Notes: generated by a model from the sequence alone, not told the origin. Positions 35,060 through 45,024 are shown, numbered from the stretch's first letter. The stretch is DNA of 64,000 nt from Serratia odorifera (GCF_900635445.1 NZ_LR134117.1:62001-126000), one strand, 5' to 3'. A program made the numbers and translations.

Positions 35060-35293
35060 ATGTTCAACAATAACGAAACGCTGGTCGCAGCGATTATGGC
35101 CAATAAAACGGCATGGAGCGCATTGTTGGGGGCGCTTATTGCCCAGGGCACGGTTGATCCTCTACTGGTGCAACAGCATTTGAAAACCTGTCAGCGGGAA
35201 TTCCACCAACGAGATTTGGCCGTGATTGCGGAGGCGCTTGATATGCATGTAAAAGCCCTCGAAGCATGGATACAGACATCGTTTAATGCGTGA
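35060..35293 (+). CDS. Hypothetical protein, 77 aa
   Basis: ATG behind AAAAAGGAGATTTGT, a strong ribosome site. Sequence MFNNNETLVAAIMANKTAWS, GALIAQGTVDPLLVQQHLKT, then RDLAVIAEALDMHVKALEAW is fully helical. Family not recognised. An inverted repeat GCGTGAATA/TATTCACGC (about 35287-35320) follows the stop and may be a terminator-like hairpin. 35321-35685 holds nothing I can support. Confidence 0.6.
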   Translation: MFNNNETLVAAIMANKTAWSALLGALIAQGTVDPLLVQQHLKTCQREFHQRDLAVIAEALDMHVKALEAWIQTSFNA

Positions 35294-35685
35294 ATAGCGT
35301 GAAGCTCGGTATATTCACGCCTCCCTGTGTCACGATGATGCAAAAAATAAGGGCAAGGCATTTCGTTACCATGGTCCGGAGCAAGCCAAACCCGAATGAC
35401 GGACAACTTATTACGACGAATTGACCCGAACCTTGATTCAGTTAATGTGTTGAGGTAAAGGAAATACACAGGGTGATACCCGCGCCTCAATAACCCGGTC
35501 TGGCGGAGTACATGCCTGTGTGGCCGGTTGGATGATAACCCTCACATGCGTCGAAAAATCCACGCCCGTCAGGTTGAGCGTCTGAGGGGGATATCCCCAG
35601 GCCTCATATTTATGACTGCAACAGCATGCCGTATGAAACCCTGTTATACACTGATGTTAACCAACCCTGCTCTGGAGCCCTATAA

Positions 35686-35919
35686 ATGAAAATGAATTCC
35701 GCATTGTTAATGACTTTGCTTTTCATAATGCATTCTGCCCATGCCGCTCAGGAATGCACGTCGTTGACGAGAGAGATTAATAACGAAAATATGAACCACT
35801 ACAAGGCGCTGGTACAAAAATCACTGTCTCAGAAAGTCTCTCTGGACAAAATCGACATCACCCAGATTTTAAGTGAGGGTAGAGTCCAGGGACGTGGTGT
35901 AAATTCGGAAGGATGGTGA
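35686..35919 (+). pseudogene. Secreted protein gene cut by IS256 insertion
   Basis: Starts MKMNSALLMTLLFIMHSAHA, a signal peptide ending AHA. The mature part (AQECTSLTREINNENMNHYK, ALVQKSLSQKVSLDKIDITQ) continues until the IS256 end at about 35893; the last eight codons to 35919 are IS sequence. The remainder of the gene is not found beyond the IS right end, so it was deleted or is unrecognisable. Function unknown. Confidence 0.6.
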
Positions 35920-37236
35920 GAGCCATCGGCTTATCCGGTAAGGTAATAGTTTGCAAAGACAATTATCTTAAAAGGAGTCAACCGATGGCTGACCACAGCA
36001 TGACATTCAGCAACACCCTGGCGCAACTTGGCGGCGAGGATTTTTTACGTGAGCTCACCGAGTTTATGCTCAACCGCATCATGGAAGCTGACGTCACTGC
36101 GCGCATCAACGCAGAGCCCCATGAGCGCAGTGATGAGCGCGAGACCTACCGCAACGGCTACCGTGACCGTCAGTACAACACCCGCCTCGGCACGCTGGAC
36201 CTGCGTATCCCGAAGCTGCGGGAAGGCACCTACTTCCCGCCCTTCCTCGAGGCCCGCAGGCTCTCGGAGAAGGCGCTTAACGCGGTTATCCAGGAAGCAT
36301 GGATAAACGGCGTCTCGACCCGCAAGGTTGACGCCCTGGTCCAGTCGATGGGGATGACCGGTATCTCCCGCAGCCAGGTGTCATCCATCTGCCGCGGCAT
36401 CGATGAGCGCGTACAGGCGTTCCTGCAGCGGCCGCTGGAAGGGGAATGGCCCTACTTGTGGCTGGATGCGACCTACGTGAAGGTGCGCAAGAACGGCCGG
36501 GTGGTCAACGTGGCGGTAATAATCGCCTGCGCGGTCAGCTCGGACGGTCGCCGGGAGATTATCGGGATGGGCATCGGTGAATCAGAAGCCAAGGCGTTCT
36601 GGCTGGCCTTCCTGCTGAGCCTGAAGGAGCGCGGTCTGGAAGGTGTGAAGCTGGTTATCTCCGACTCGCACAGCGGCCTTAAGGCGGCGATACGACAGGT
36701 GTTCTGTGCAAGCTGGCAGCGCTGTCGGGTCCACTTCATGCGCAACGTGCTGGGGCGCGTCAGCAGGGCCAGCCAGTCGGTGGTCCGCGCCGCTCTGCAG
36801 CAGGTATTCGTACAGACCGAGGAGAAAAGCGCCCACGCCACCTGGCGCGAGGTTGCGGCCCAGCTGGAAAAGAGCTTCCCGGCGGTCACGGAGATGATGG
36901 ACGAAGCGGAAGCGGACGTGCTGGCGTACTTCGGCTTCCCGAAGGCGCACCGTGTGAAAATCCACTCGACCAACACGCTGGAGCGCCTGAACAAAGAGGT
37001 GAAGCGGCGTGCCGACGTGGTGGGCATCTTCCCCAACGAAGAGAGCATCATGCGGCTGCTGGGAGCGGTCCTGACGGAGCAGAACGAAGAATGGCTGCTG
37101 CAGAACCGCTACCTGCCGCAACACAGTATGGCGGAGATAGAGTCGGCCGCTGAAGACGACGTTATCGAGGCGCTGCCAATCAGCGCATAACAGGCCCATT
37201 ACCGGACCGGAAGGCTGTAACTGAATTTACACCACC
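35893..37236 (+). mobile_element. IS256-family element
   Basis: Inverted ends GTGGTGTAAATTC (35894-35906) and GAATTTACACCAC (37223-37235) surround one intact mutator-type transposase. No matching 8-9 bp direct repeat is seen at the flanks, which suggests a deletion adjacent to the element. Confidence 0.88.
35985..37190 (+). CDS. IS256-family (mutator) transposase
   Basis: 401 aa from the ATG at 35985 (AAAGGAG upstream). Motifs: HERSDERETYRNGYRDR, LEARRLSEKALNAVIQEAWI, VDALVQSMGMTGISRSQVSS, WPYLWLDATYVKVRKNGRVV (first Asp), VISDSHSGLKAAIRQVF (second Asp), SWQRCRVHFMRNVL (C/D(2)H motif) and THSTNTLERLNKEVKRR-type end (final Glu). Complete. Confidence 0.95.
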   Translation: MADHSMTFSNTLAQLGGEDFLRELTEFMLNRIMEADVTARINAEPHERSDERETYRNGYRDRQYNTRLGTLDLRIPKLREGTYFPPFLEARRLSEKALNAVIQEAWINGVSTRKVDALVQSMGMTGISRSQVSSICRGIDERVQAFLQRPLEGEWPYLWLDATYVKVRKNGRVVNVAVIIACAVSSDGRREIIGMGIGESEAKAFWLAFLLSLKERGLEGVKLVISDSHSGLKAAIRQVFCASWQRCRVHFMRNVLGRVSRASQSVVRAALQQVFVQTEEKSAHATWREVAAQLEKSFPAVTEMMDEAEADVLAYFGFPKAHRVKIHSTNTLERLNKEVKRRADVVGIFPNEESIMRLLGAVLTEQNEEWLLQNRYLPQHSMAEIESAAEDDVIEALPISA

Positions 37237-37263
37237 TTGACGGACTCGACCCCGTGAACGACC

Positions 37264-39062
37264 TTGCAAGGTGCCAACAGGGCGATGGAGCGTCTTTACA
37301 GGGAGCTCCAGGGGTTTCAGCGCCTTTTCGGGAAAAAACATTCTGTCTTACCCAAGAGGGCGCGCGGGCGTCAGGCGCAATTGAACAAATTGGCGCACAG
37401 CCTTTCCAGCCTGGGGGACGTCACCAAGGCCTCGATAGTTGCCGCCATTAATTGTCAAAACAAACGCTGGGCCGGGGTGATTAAAAAAGTCCATGGCAGC
37501 AATTGGCAGAAGGTCAGGCGTTGCCAGTGGGAGGGGGGGCCTCACTGCCGGCTCTCCCGGTTGTACGCCGTGGCGTATTCTGATGGTGAAGCTGCCGAGT
37601 TTGCCACGGCAATCAGGTTTGGCATCTTGTTCAACGGGATCAAACAACATCAGAAGGTGTTGTTAGGCCAGGCGATTGTGCTGTTGCAGCATCTGAACAG
37701 GGAGCAAGCCGCCTTAGCCCGCCCCCCCGGTGAGTCCTCGGGCCGTGCCCGCGGGGAACCATACCGTCATCCGCGCGCGATGGCGATGGGGATAGAGCAG
37801 CTGACACCTGACCAGGTGAATTTGTCAGATGAAGAGATTGACCGCATTGTGAGCCTCTTTGTGCTGAGAGAAAGGGCCGCGGGGGTTATCGACTGTTATC
37901 AACATGGAGATGGCATGCTGAGGGAAAACGCGGTCACCGCACAGATCCCGGTTGAGATAGCGACGCTTATCCTTGATAAAATCCGTTTCCAGCAATACGT
38001 TCAGCCCGCCCTTGGTGTTTACGGGGTGAGTTATGACGTGGCGTATAACGCCAGGGGCCCCCTGCAACTGAGCCTGGAGTCGAACGACATGCTGGATTGG
38101 TTTACCGACAGTGATAGCAACCCGCCGTGGAGTGGGTTGATGCTGGCCGCCGGACACGCGAGCCCGGGGCCCCGACGCGGAGCGGCGTCAAACAGCACCG
38201 CCCCCTGGTCAGGTCAGATTGTGTTCGTCGAGCATGGGGGCAGTGACTGGCAGCACATCGCTGCCACCTTTGACATCAAGGTCAAATCCGACGTGCAGGC
38301 CCGGCCCGACGAGGGGAACCTGAGCATGAGGTTCGACACGTCAGGGAGTCACTGGACATTGTGGCTTTCGACCATTGCGTACCTTGACAACCAAACCGCG
38401 CCGCTGCTGCTTGCCCGTCAGCTCCCCCCCGATGTCCGGGGCGACATTGTCACCCCTATCAACGCCATGGCGTTGATAGGCGATAGCATAGTCAGGGGGG
38501 TTTTCGTGACGGCAATGACATCCATGCAGAGCGGTCCCATCAATTTGTTCAGGGTTGGCATTGATAATGTCGGCCATGTCAGTGAGCCGATTACTCTCCG
38601 GCAAATAGACAGTCGGGGGGTTTATGTCACCAAGGGGGGGGCACCCCGGTTGCCCGAGAAAACGAAAGAACGGCTTCCGATATCACCATTGCTTCTGGCG
38701 CCCGCGTGGCGCTGGATTTTAATGTTTACAGCATGAGGGACAGTGAAAACAGCAGTGTCACCCTGATGCTCGCCATTCCCTACCCCACCGCGGCGTCGGG
38801 GATGTACGGTGCTTACGATCTCACGCTGACCTTCAGGACGACACCGTATGGTGTCGGGTTGGGTTACATGGAAATCAGTGCCAAATGTGACCACAGTTTC
38901 TGTTTGGGGGTGCATATCGAGGATAGGGGCAGAAACGCGTCGGGCGTGCTGACAGGGGGGCGTGATACGTTTGCCAGTCAACTGCTTAACGAACGCCTAT
39001 GGCTATCCCCGCTGACCGGCAATGCCCCCGATTTGCCGCCCCCGGAGGAGGCTGGGGCGTGA
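37264..39062 (+). pseudogene. Unrecognised gene frameshifted at a G8 tract
   Basis: The first frame (37264-38736) gives about 490 residues. Its N-terminus is basic (RLYRELQGFQRLFGKKHSVL), then it turns beta-rich (FDTSGSHWTLWLSTIAYLDN). At eight consecutive G (38634-38641) the frame becomes poor, while the alternative frame continues well: TPVARENERTASDITIASGA, VALDFNVYSMRDSENSSVTL, to a stop at 39062. One G more or less would join them. Several other G6-G7 runs occur in the gene. There is no known family or signal peptide. It starts just after an IS256 end, so its true 5' end may be missing. Confidence 0.45.
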
Positions 39063-39095
39063 ACGCCGTCATGCGAGACAGGCAAGAACGTCCGG

Positions 39096-39335
39096 ATGGC
39101 AATGGACGCGCCCCTGTTGCCGGACACCGCCGACGACAAGGGGCTGGCCGTCGCTCATGCCAATTCTGGACCGATGCTGGATACCGCAGCAGCAGAAGTC
39201 ACGGTCAACGTGACCGTCAGGCCGGTGGGCCAGAACGTCAGTATTTCACCGAGCGGTTCGGTGCCGGCGCAAGGAGAGCTGACGCTCAAGTGCACAATAT
39301 CGGCAGCGCAACGTTGGCTAACCTGCCAGTGCTAA
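39096..39335 (+). pseudogene. Truncated beta-domain fragment ending at an IS6 end
   Basis: Reads MAMDAPLLPDTADDKGLAVA, then TVNVTVRPVGQNVSISPSGS and PAQGELTLK; a shift of one frame gives the more natural VHNIGSATLANLPVL. It ends at the IS6-type end 39331-39347. It is compositionally like the preceding broken gene and may be its downstream domain or neighbour. Not assignable to a family. Confidence 0.35.
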
Positions 39336-39347
39336 TGCGACAGAACC
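39331..39347. repeat. Solitary IS6-type end
   Basis: GCTAATGCGACAGAACC, close to CTTAATGCGACAGAACC at 54731. It faces the gtr cassette; a counterpart in the opposite orientation stands at 42550-42566 on the other side. 39348-39528 is a gap without a gene I can support. Confidence 0.6.
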
Positions 39348-39528
39348 TTGCGGCCTCGGCCGCTGGCGTAAAATGGCCCGTGTTACCCCGGGTGGATTTG
39401 ATTTTCAATGGGTACCAACAGCAAGAAAGCGCAATACATATATTCTCATGTACATGGCCTAGAAAAATTTGCCTTCAGCATGAAGCCGTGACTAAATACA
39501 GTAAATCTAATTTTAAAAATTTTGCGCA

Positions 39529-39885
39529 TTGAATACCTTTTTACGTTATATATCAGTAGGTGTAATGAACACCTGTGCTCATTGGGCTGTTTTTGCGCTC
39601 ATGCTCTTTAGCGGCTTCTCACAATCAGTTTCTAATGTTGTCGCTCTCAGCATCGCTGTGACCGTTTCGTTCTTTGCTAACGCCAAGTGGACGTTCAAAG
39701 CACAAGCTACGACAAACCGCTATACGGTTTATGTGTTGTTTATGGGTGGTATGGCATTCTCTGTAGGTTGGGCAGCAGATACGCTACATGCCCCACCAAT
39801 TGTAACTCTCGTTACTTTTTCAGTGTTCAGCCTGATCTGTGGCTTCATTTATTCTAAGTTAGTTGTCTTTAGGGAAGATAAATGA
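39529..39885 (+). CDS. gtrA: GtrA-like bactoprenol-linked glucose translocase
   Basis: 118 aa, four membrane helices: RYISVGVMNTCAHWAVFALM, VSNVVALSIAVTVSFFANAK, TVYVLFMGGMAFSVGWAADT, and VTLVTFSVFSLICGFIYSKL. FFANAKWTF is the family signature. It probably starts at the TTG at 39529. GtrA flips bactoprenyl-phosphate-glucose to the periplasm. Its stop overlaps gtrB (ATGA). Confidence 0.88.
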   Translation: MNTFLRYISVGVMNTCAHWAVFALMLFSGFSQSVSNVVALSIAVTVSFFANAKWTFKAQATTNRYTVYVLFMGGMAFSVGWAADTLHAPPIVTLVTFSVFSLICGFIYSKLVVFREDK

Positions 39886-40796
39886 AAATTTCACTTGTAG
39901 TTCCCGTATTTAACGAGGAAGAAGCAATTCCTCTTTTCTATCAATCTGTCCGTAAATTAAAATCTTTTGAGCATATAGATGTTGAGATCGTTTTCGTAAA
40001 CGATGGCAGCTCAGATACGACAGAAGAAATAATTTCTTCGCTGGCTGTCAATGACCCCAAAGTAAAAGCAGTAAACTTTTCCCGGAATTTCGGAAAAGAG
40101 CCCGCACTATTGGCTGGCTTGGAGGCCGCTACCGGAGATGCTATTATACCAATAGATGTTGATTTGCAGGATCCAATTTGTGTAATTCCCCGGTTGATCG
40201 ATAAATGGCTCCATGGGGCTGACATGGTATTAGCCAAGAGGATAGACAGATCAAGTGATAGCAGACTTAAGAGAAAATCTGCAGAATTGTTCTACAAGTT
40301 ACACAACAAAATTAGCTCACCTAAGATTGAAGAAAATGTTGGCGATTTCCGCCTGATGTCTCGAGAAGTCGTAGAAAAAATCAAAGAGATGCCAGAACGA
40401 AATCTTTTTATGAAGGGCGTTCTATCGTGGGTTGGCGGCCAAACCGAACTCGTTGAGTATTCGCGTGCTGAACGAGTAGCCGGAACCTCTAAGTTCAATG
40501 GTTGGAAATTGTGGAATCTAGCGCTTGAGGGAATTACTAGCTTCTCTACCGTTCCATTACGCATATGGACTTATATAGGGTTTTTTATTGCAACTTTATC
40601 TTTAGTTTACGGTGCGTGGATGATATTTAACACTCTTGCTTTTGGAAACCCTGTAAGAGGATATCCATCGTTACTTGTGTCTATTCTTTTTCTAGGTGGA
40701 GTGCAGTTAATTGGTATAGGTGTCCTAGGTGAATATATAGGAAGGATTTACATCGAAGTTAAGCAAAGGCCAAGATATATATTAAAGGAAAAATGA
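39882..40796 (+). CDS. gtrB: GtrB bactoprenol glucosyltransferase
   Basis: 304 aa GT-A glycosyltransferase (GT2): MKISLVVPVFNEEEAIPLFY, VFVNDGSSDTTEEIISSL (DGSSD), IPIDVDLQDPICVIPRLIDK (the DXD-like site), RLMSREVVEKIKEMPERNLF, and two C-terminal membrane helices (FFIATLSLVYGAWMIFNTLA, LVSILFLGGVQLIGIGVLGE). It transfers glucose from UDP-glucose to bactoprenyl phosphate. Overlaps gtrA; gtrC follows after one base. Confidence 0.93.
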   Translation: MKISLVVPVFNEEEAIPLFYQSVRKLKSFEHIDVEIVFVNDGSSDTTEEIISSLAVNDPKVKAVNFSRNFGKEPALLAGLEAATGDAIIPIDVDLQDPICVIPRLIDKWLHGADMVLAKRIDRSSDSRLKRKSAELFYKLHNKISSPKIEENVGDFRLMSREVVEKIKEMPERNLFMKGVLSWVGGQTELVEYSRAERVAGTSKFNGWKLWNLALEGITSFSTVPLRIWTYIGFFIATLSLVYGAWMIFNTLAFGNPVRGYPSLLVSILFLGGVQLIGIGVLGEYIGRIYIEVKQRPRYILKEK

Positions 40797-40797
40797 A

Positions 40798-42264
40798 ATG
40801 CCAGGAACTTTGAAAAAAACAGGATTTTACTCAATTGCATTTATAGTTTTAACTTCTTTCTATGCATATATTTCCAGCCAGATCCTGCCAAGTTCTGATG
40901 CCGTTTCAGGATTGCTAGAAGGCAATGACATGGCCAACGGGAACTGGACTCTTAGCGGCTGGCATCTTTCTACTGTATCATTCTATTTTACAGACATAAT
41001 TTGGTACGGCATTACCTCAAAGCTTTTCTGGTATGGCCCATATCAAGCATATTTAATACCAGCTATAATGTATTCAATGGTAACATTGATGGTGTTTCAT
41101 CTATCAAAAGAACACGCCAGCTCACTTTGGGTGATTACGTTTTGCGTAGCTATCCCATCTGAATTCTCTGCACTTAATACATTAATACCGGTCATACATG
41201 TCGGTACATATGTATCCATGCTCTTATGCTTCATAATGATTGAACGTTACATTAAAACACACTCATCATTCTCAATAATTATTTATACATTATCGTTAAC
41301 ATTGACGTGTTTCAGTGATGATGTAATAAAACTACTTATAGCTTTACCAATATTAATATCTTCATTTTATTTTGCCTTAAAGAATAAAACATTTATATAT
41401 ACTACAATATTTTTTTCCACAATATTTTCATATATAGCATCAAAGCTTATGATTGCATTTGTAAACGCCAATGCGTGGTTTATACTTCCAGGGGTTCCAG
41501 ATCCAACATTTGTTGCCTTTGATGACATTGGGAAAAACCTGTATCTCTTCGCGAAAGGACTACTCCTCTATAGTGGAGCCTTCTTTTTTGGGAAGCCACC
41601 ATCCGATATTACAGCTATATTTTCTGTTTTTTGCTTCATTATTTTGATTGTTTTAATTATCTTTTCCGTATTATCAATAAAGGAAATATTCTCTACCTCG
41701 ATGTTGAACATGGCCATATGCATAGCCTGCCTAGTGATGGTTCCAGCTTACCTTTCCAGTAATAGACCAATAGATGAATATACAATAAGGTACATAGTTC
41801 CTTTCTTTATTCTAGCGCCCGTAGTCATTGGTAGATCTTCCTTATCAAAAGGGTGGGGTTTTTCCACGCTTGGTTTTTTTGTAATTGCTATGCTTCTTTC
41901 TTCCGTTGTGCTCAGTGAGAAAAAAGACATATCGAGTGATATCATAAACCAGATAAAAAACTCAATCCGAGAAAGTAATCTAAAAAACGGATACGCCTCA
42001 TTTTGGTTTGCTTCATCTGTTAGTATTGATGGTGACGTATCAATTGCTCCACTTGATGTAAACAGAGACTTGAATGCCCTCGCATGCTATAAGTGGCTGT
42101 CGAAAGCCGAGTGGTACGAGCGCGGCGGTAACTTCATAATAACTGACGATAACTTAATGCGAGACATTACAATAAAAGAGTTTGGCAAACCATCTAAAGT
42201 TATTAAGGTTGGCGACAAACAAATATTTGTTTATGAAAAAAACATTACATTCAATTGCAATTAG
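40798..42264 (+). CDS. gtrC: Serotype-specific O-antigen glucosyltransferase (GtrC type)
   Basis: 488 aa integral membrane protein with about ten helices (FYSIAFIVLTSFYAYISSQI near the start; FCFIILIVLIIFSVLSI; GFFVIAMLLSSVVL). The first periplasmic loop has GNDMANGNWTLSGWHLST and FYFTDIIWY, similar to GT-C type Gtr enzymes that attach glucose to O-antigen. AT-rich, as usual for the specificity gene of such cassettes. With gtrAB it should alter the O-antigen and hence phage or host recognition. Confidence 0.82.
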   Translation: MPGTLKKTGFYSIAFIVLTSFYAYISSQILPSSDAVSGLLEGNDMANGNWTLSGWHLSTVSFYFTDIIWYGITSKLFWYGPYQAYLIPAIMYSMVTLMVFHLSKEHASSLWVITFCVAIPSEFSALNTLIPVIHVGTYVSMLLCFIMIERYIKTHSSFSIIIYTLSLTLTCFSDDVIKLLIALPILISSFYFALKNKTFIYTTIFFSTIFSYIASKLMIAFVNANAWFILPGVPDPTFVAFDDIGKNLYLFAKGLLLYSGAFFFGKPPSDITAIFSVFCFIILIVLIIFSVLSIKEIFSTSMLNMAICIACLVMVPAYLSSNRPIDEYTIRYIVPFFILAPVVIGRSSLSKGWGFSTLGFFVIAMLLSSVVLSEKKDISSDIINQIKNSIRESNLKNGYASFWFASSVSIDGDVSIAPLDVNRDLNALACYKWLSKAEWYERGGNFIITDDNLMRDITIKEFGKPSKVIKVGDKQIFVYEKNITFNCN

Positions 42265-42291
42265 TTTTTTACTCGGGTGTTTTCACCCGAT

Positions 42292-42543
42292 TCAACTCTG
42301 ACTCTTGACATTTCTATTTACTTTTCCATACAAAAGCCAACGCTGATAGATGTAAATACGGTCAATTACGGATCGGTGGTCGCCTGGCTTAGACGGAACA
42401 AACTCTTCTGGGCCAGTTGTGGAGCTTGATGGCGTAAGGTGAGCTACTGCCGATGATGTCTTGACCACTGTCAGCATAATGGTTACACCGGGGCGCGGAT
42501 CGCCATTTGGACCAATCAATTTACCGCTGATTAACACAGCCAT
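42292..42543 (-). pseudogene. Phage side-tail-fibre N-terminal fragment
   Basis: MAVLISGKLIGPNGDPRPGV and TIMLTVVKTSSAVAHLTPSS match the N-terminal domain of lambda-type tail fibres (MAVxISGxL...P). After about 45 residues the sequence diverges (EEFVPSKPGDHRSVIDRIYI). The gene is a short stub whose start lies 7 bp from an IS6-type end. Tail-fibre genes adjoin gtr cassettes in serotype-converting prophages, so this marks the cassette as phage-derived. Confidence 0.65.
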
Positions 42544-42549
42544 ATTTTC

Positions 42550-42566
42550 GGTTGTGTCGCATTAAG
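42550..42566. repeat. Solitary IS6-type end
   Basis: GGTTGTGTCGCATTAAG, in opposite orientation to 39331-39347. Together they bracket the gtr cassette with their outer ends facing it. Confidence 0.55.
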
Positions 42567-42683
42567 GCGTTCATGGTTAGGAAAGTAAGCACGCGGTGAA
42601 CTCACCTTGCGTTGCAAAGTGATGTAGCCCCCTGAAACACCAGACAGTAGCTGTATCTCCAGATAAGAGATAGGCTTGAATAT

Positions 42684-43079
42684 ATGTCTAACACTAACAC
42701 CAATTTTGAGATGACCGGGATCCTGTTAGGGCAAGAAGTCCGTAAACGTAAAACTCCTCAGGAAAAGATCGCCATTATCCAGCAGACGATGGAGCCAGGC
42801 ATGAATGTCTCCCATGTCGCCCGCCTGCATGGCATCCAGCCCAGCCTGCTGTTTAAGTGGAAGAAGCAGTATCAGGAAGGCAGCCTCACCGCCGTTGCGG
42901 CCGGAGAAGAAGTCGTTCCAGCTTCTGAGCTTACTGCTGCTCTGAAGCAGGTCCGGGAGCTTCAGCGCCTGCTGGGCAAGAAGACGATGGAAGTTGAGAT
43001 CCTGAAAGAAGCTGTGGAGTACGGTCAGTCGCGAAAATGGATAGCGCACGCGCCCTTGTTGCCAAAGGACGGGGAATAG
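42684..43079 (+). CDS. IS2-like OrfA
   Basis: 131 aa: RKTPQEKIAIIQQTMEPGMN, HVARLHGIQPSLLFKWKKQY (helix-turn-helix) and a leucine-zipper LKQVRELQRLLGKKTMEVEI. It binds the IS ends and represses; fusion with OrfB by -1 frameshifting gives the transposase. The two frames overlap by 43 bp. Confidence 0.9.
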   Translation: MSNTNTNFEMTGILLGQEVRKRKTPQEKIAIIQQTMEPGMNVSHVARLHGIQPSLLFKWKKQYQEGSLTAVAAGEEVVPASELTAALKQVRELQRLLGKKTMEVEILKEAVEYGQSRKWIAHAPLLPKDGE

Positions 43080-43918
43080 CCCTGGTCAGCCGCACCATGG
43101 GCGTGTCGCGTGCGCAGCTGTCACTGCGAATTAACCGTTCTGCCGACTGGCAGGACAGGCGCTGTAAGCGGCGTAATGATGAAGCAGACGCTGAAATACT
43201 GTCAGAGCTCCTCGATATCATCAGCGATATGCCCAGTTACGGCTATCGCCGTGTGTGGGGCATCCTGCGTAAGCAACGTCGCACAGAGGGGCTGACACCC
43301 GTGAACGCCAAACGGCTTTACAGGATAATGAGCGAGCATAATCTGTTGTTATTGCATGACAAACCAGAGCGGCCAAAGCGTGAACATAAGGGCAAAATAG
43401 CGGTGGCAGAAAGCGATATGCGCTGGTGTTCAGATGGCTTCGAGTTCGGCTGTGACAACGGAGAAAAACTGCGGGTTACGTTCGCGCTGGACTGTTGCGA
43501 CAGAGAGGCCATAGACTGGGCTGCAAGCACCGGAGGCTACGACAGTTCGACGGTGCAGGATGTGATGCTGAGGTCGGTGGAAAAGCGCTTCGGCGACAGG
43601 CTGCCGGAAACACCAGTGCAGTGGCTGACGGACAACGGTTCAGCATATACCGCGCATGAAACGCGGAGGTTCGCCAAAGAGCTGAATCTGGAGCCGTGTA
43701 CAACAGCGGTGAGCAGCCCGCAGAGCAATGGCATGGCCGAACGGTTCGTGAAGACGATGAAGGAAGACTATATCGCGTTCATGCCGAAACCGGATGTGAG
43801 AACAGCCCTGCGAAACCTTGCAGCGGCGTTCACGCATTACAATGAAAACCACCCGCACAGTGCGCTGGGATATCACTCTCCGAGAGAATACCGGCGGCAA
43901 CGTGCATCGTTAACCTAA
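43037..43918 (+). CDS. IS2-like OrfB transposase
   Basis: 293 aa with the rve integrase core: DMRWCSDGFEFGCDNGEKLR (first Asp), FALDCCDREAIDWAAS, PVQWLTDNGSAYTAHETRRF (second Asp), and SPQSNGMAERFVKTMKEDYI (Glu). HSALGYHSPREYR closes the chain. It is read as the C-terminal part of an OrfAB fusion. Confidence 0.92.
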   Translation: MDSARALVAKGRGIALVSRTMGVSRAQLSLRINRSADWQDRRCKRRNDEADAEILSELLDIISDMPSYGYRRVWGILRKQRRTEGLTPVNAKRLYRIMSEHNLLLLHDKPERPKREHKGKIAVAESDMRWCSDGFEFGCDNGEKLRVTFALDCCDREAIDWAASTGGYDSSTVQDVMLRSVEKRFGDRLPETPVQWLTDNGSAYTAHETRRFAKELNLEPCTTAVSSPQSNGMAERFVKTMKEDYIAFMPKPDVRTALRNLAAAFTHYNENHPHSALGYHSPREYRRQRASLT

Positions 43919-43998
43919 GATACAAAAGCTGTCCGGAGATGGTGGGTCAAGATCACCTTGCGTTGCAAAGTGAGTCTGTGCTTTGGATTTTCAGAGGA

Positions 43999-44961
43999 TT
44001 AACGGAAGGTATTGCCGGCGTACGGCAGCAGCTCATTCAGCCGCCGGTTCGGCCACGACGGCAACCGCGTCAGCACATCACGCAACCAGGCATACGGCTC
44101 CAGACCGTTCAGCTTTGCCGTCTCCAGCAGACTCAGGATATTAGCCATTCGCTGACCCGCTCGCAGACTGCCTGCGAAGAGCCAGTTTTTACGCCCCACC
44201 GCCACCGGACGTATCACGTTCTCCGTCCGGTTGTTGTCTATCGGTACTCGACCATCCTCCAGGTACACCAGCAACGCCGCCCACCGCTTCAGCGCATAAT
44301 CAATGGCCTTGCGTATCCCCGAGTTCGGTGCCGTCTTCTGCTGTTTCAGTTGCAACCAGCTTTCAAACGCCTTCAACCGCGGTTTGGCATAACGTTGTCG
44401 CCATCGTCGTCGTTGTTCTGCCGGGCGCTGTTTTATCCGCCGCTCCAGTTTGTACAGCTCGCGGATAGTGGCCAGGGCGATTTCTGCCACCGGACTGCCG
44501 TTCGCCTTGTGCTGGTCGAAGAACTTCCGACGCACATGCGCCCAGCAGCCGGCTTCCTTAACACGGCCTTCGCCGAACAGCGCCCGGTAACCGGCATAGC
44601 CGTCCACGACCAACGTACCCTGCCAGCTATCCAGCATCGTGCTGGCATAGGTGCCACTGCGGCCCGGCTGGCAGTCATACACCACCACCGCCCTGTCAGC
44701 CCCGGCGGCGCTGACGTAGGCCCACAGATACCCCTTCTGGCTGTGACCTTTTTCGGGATTGAGCAACAGTAATGGTGTCTCATCCGCCTGCAGCACTGCT
44801 TGCTGCAGCAGGTCCTGTCGCAGGGCGTCAGCCAGTGGCTTCAGTGCCGCCCCCACCGCACCGAACCAACCGGCCAGCGTGCTGCAGGGAATATCGATAC
44901 CGTGACGCAGGTAGATTTTCTGCTGACGGTATAGCGGCAGATGGTCACTGCATTTGGCTAC
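43999..44961 (-). pseudogene. IS66 TnpC, C-terminal part
   Basis: About 320 residues: AKCSDHLPLYRQQKIYLRHG, ADETPLLLLNPEKGHSQKGY, VVDGYAGYRALFGEG, ENVIRPVAVGRKNWLFAGSL. All catalytic residues are here, but the start is cut off by the IS21 insertion at 44961/44962. The N-terminal half is at 46924-47467. Confidence 0.9.
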
Positions 44962-45024
44962 TGTCAATACCGATCGAATTCTGACCCCCCCCTGCCAAAG
45001 TAAAACTGACCCACCCCCTTTGAA

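Larger units (their letters stand above)
42621..43955 (+). mobile_element. IS3-family (IS2-like) element inside the IS66 left end
   Basis: Left end TGATGTAGCCCCCTGAAACA, right end complement TGATCTTGACCCACCATCTC, imperfect inverted repeats of IS2 type. CCTTGCGTTGCAAAG occurs on both sides (42605-42619 and just after 43955), longer than a normal IS3 target duplication. It carries two overlapping transposase frames. Confidence 0.78.

Noticed and set aside
38999..39532. 177-codon + strand frame running up to gtrA
   Set aside because: Arg/Gly-rich in its first half and crosses an IS6 end; only its middle resembles protein, which is covered by the broken fragment at 39096-39335.
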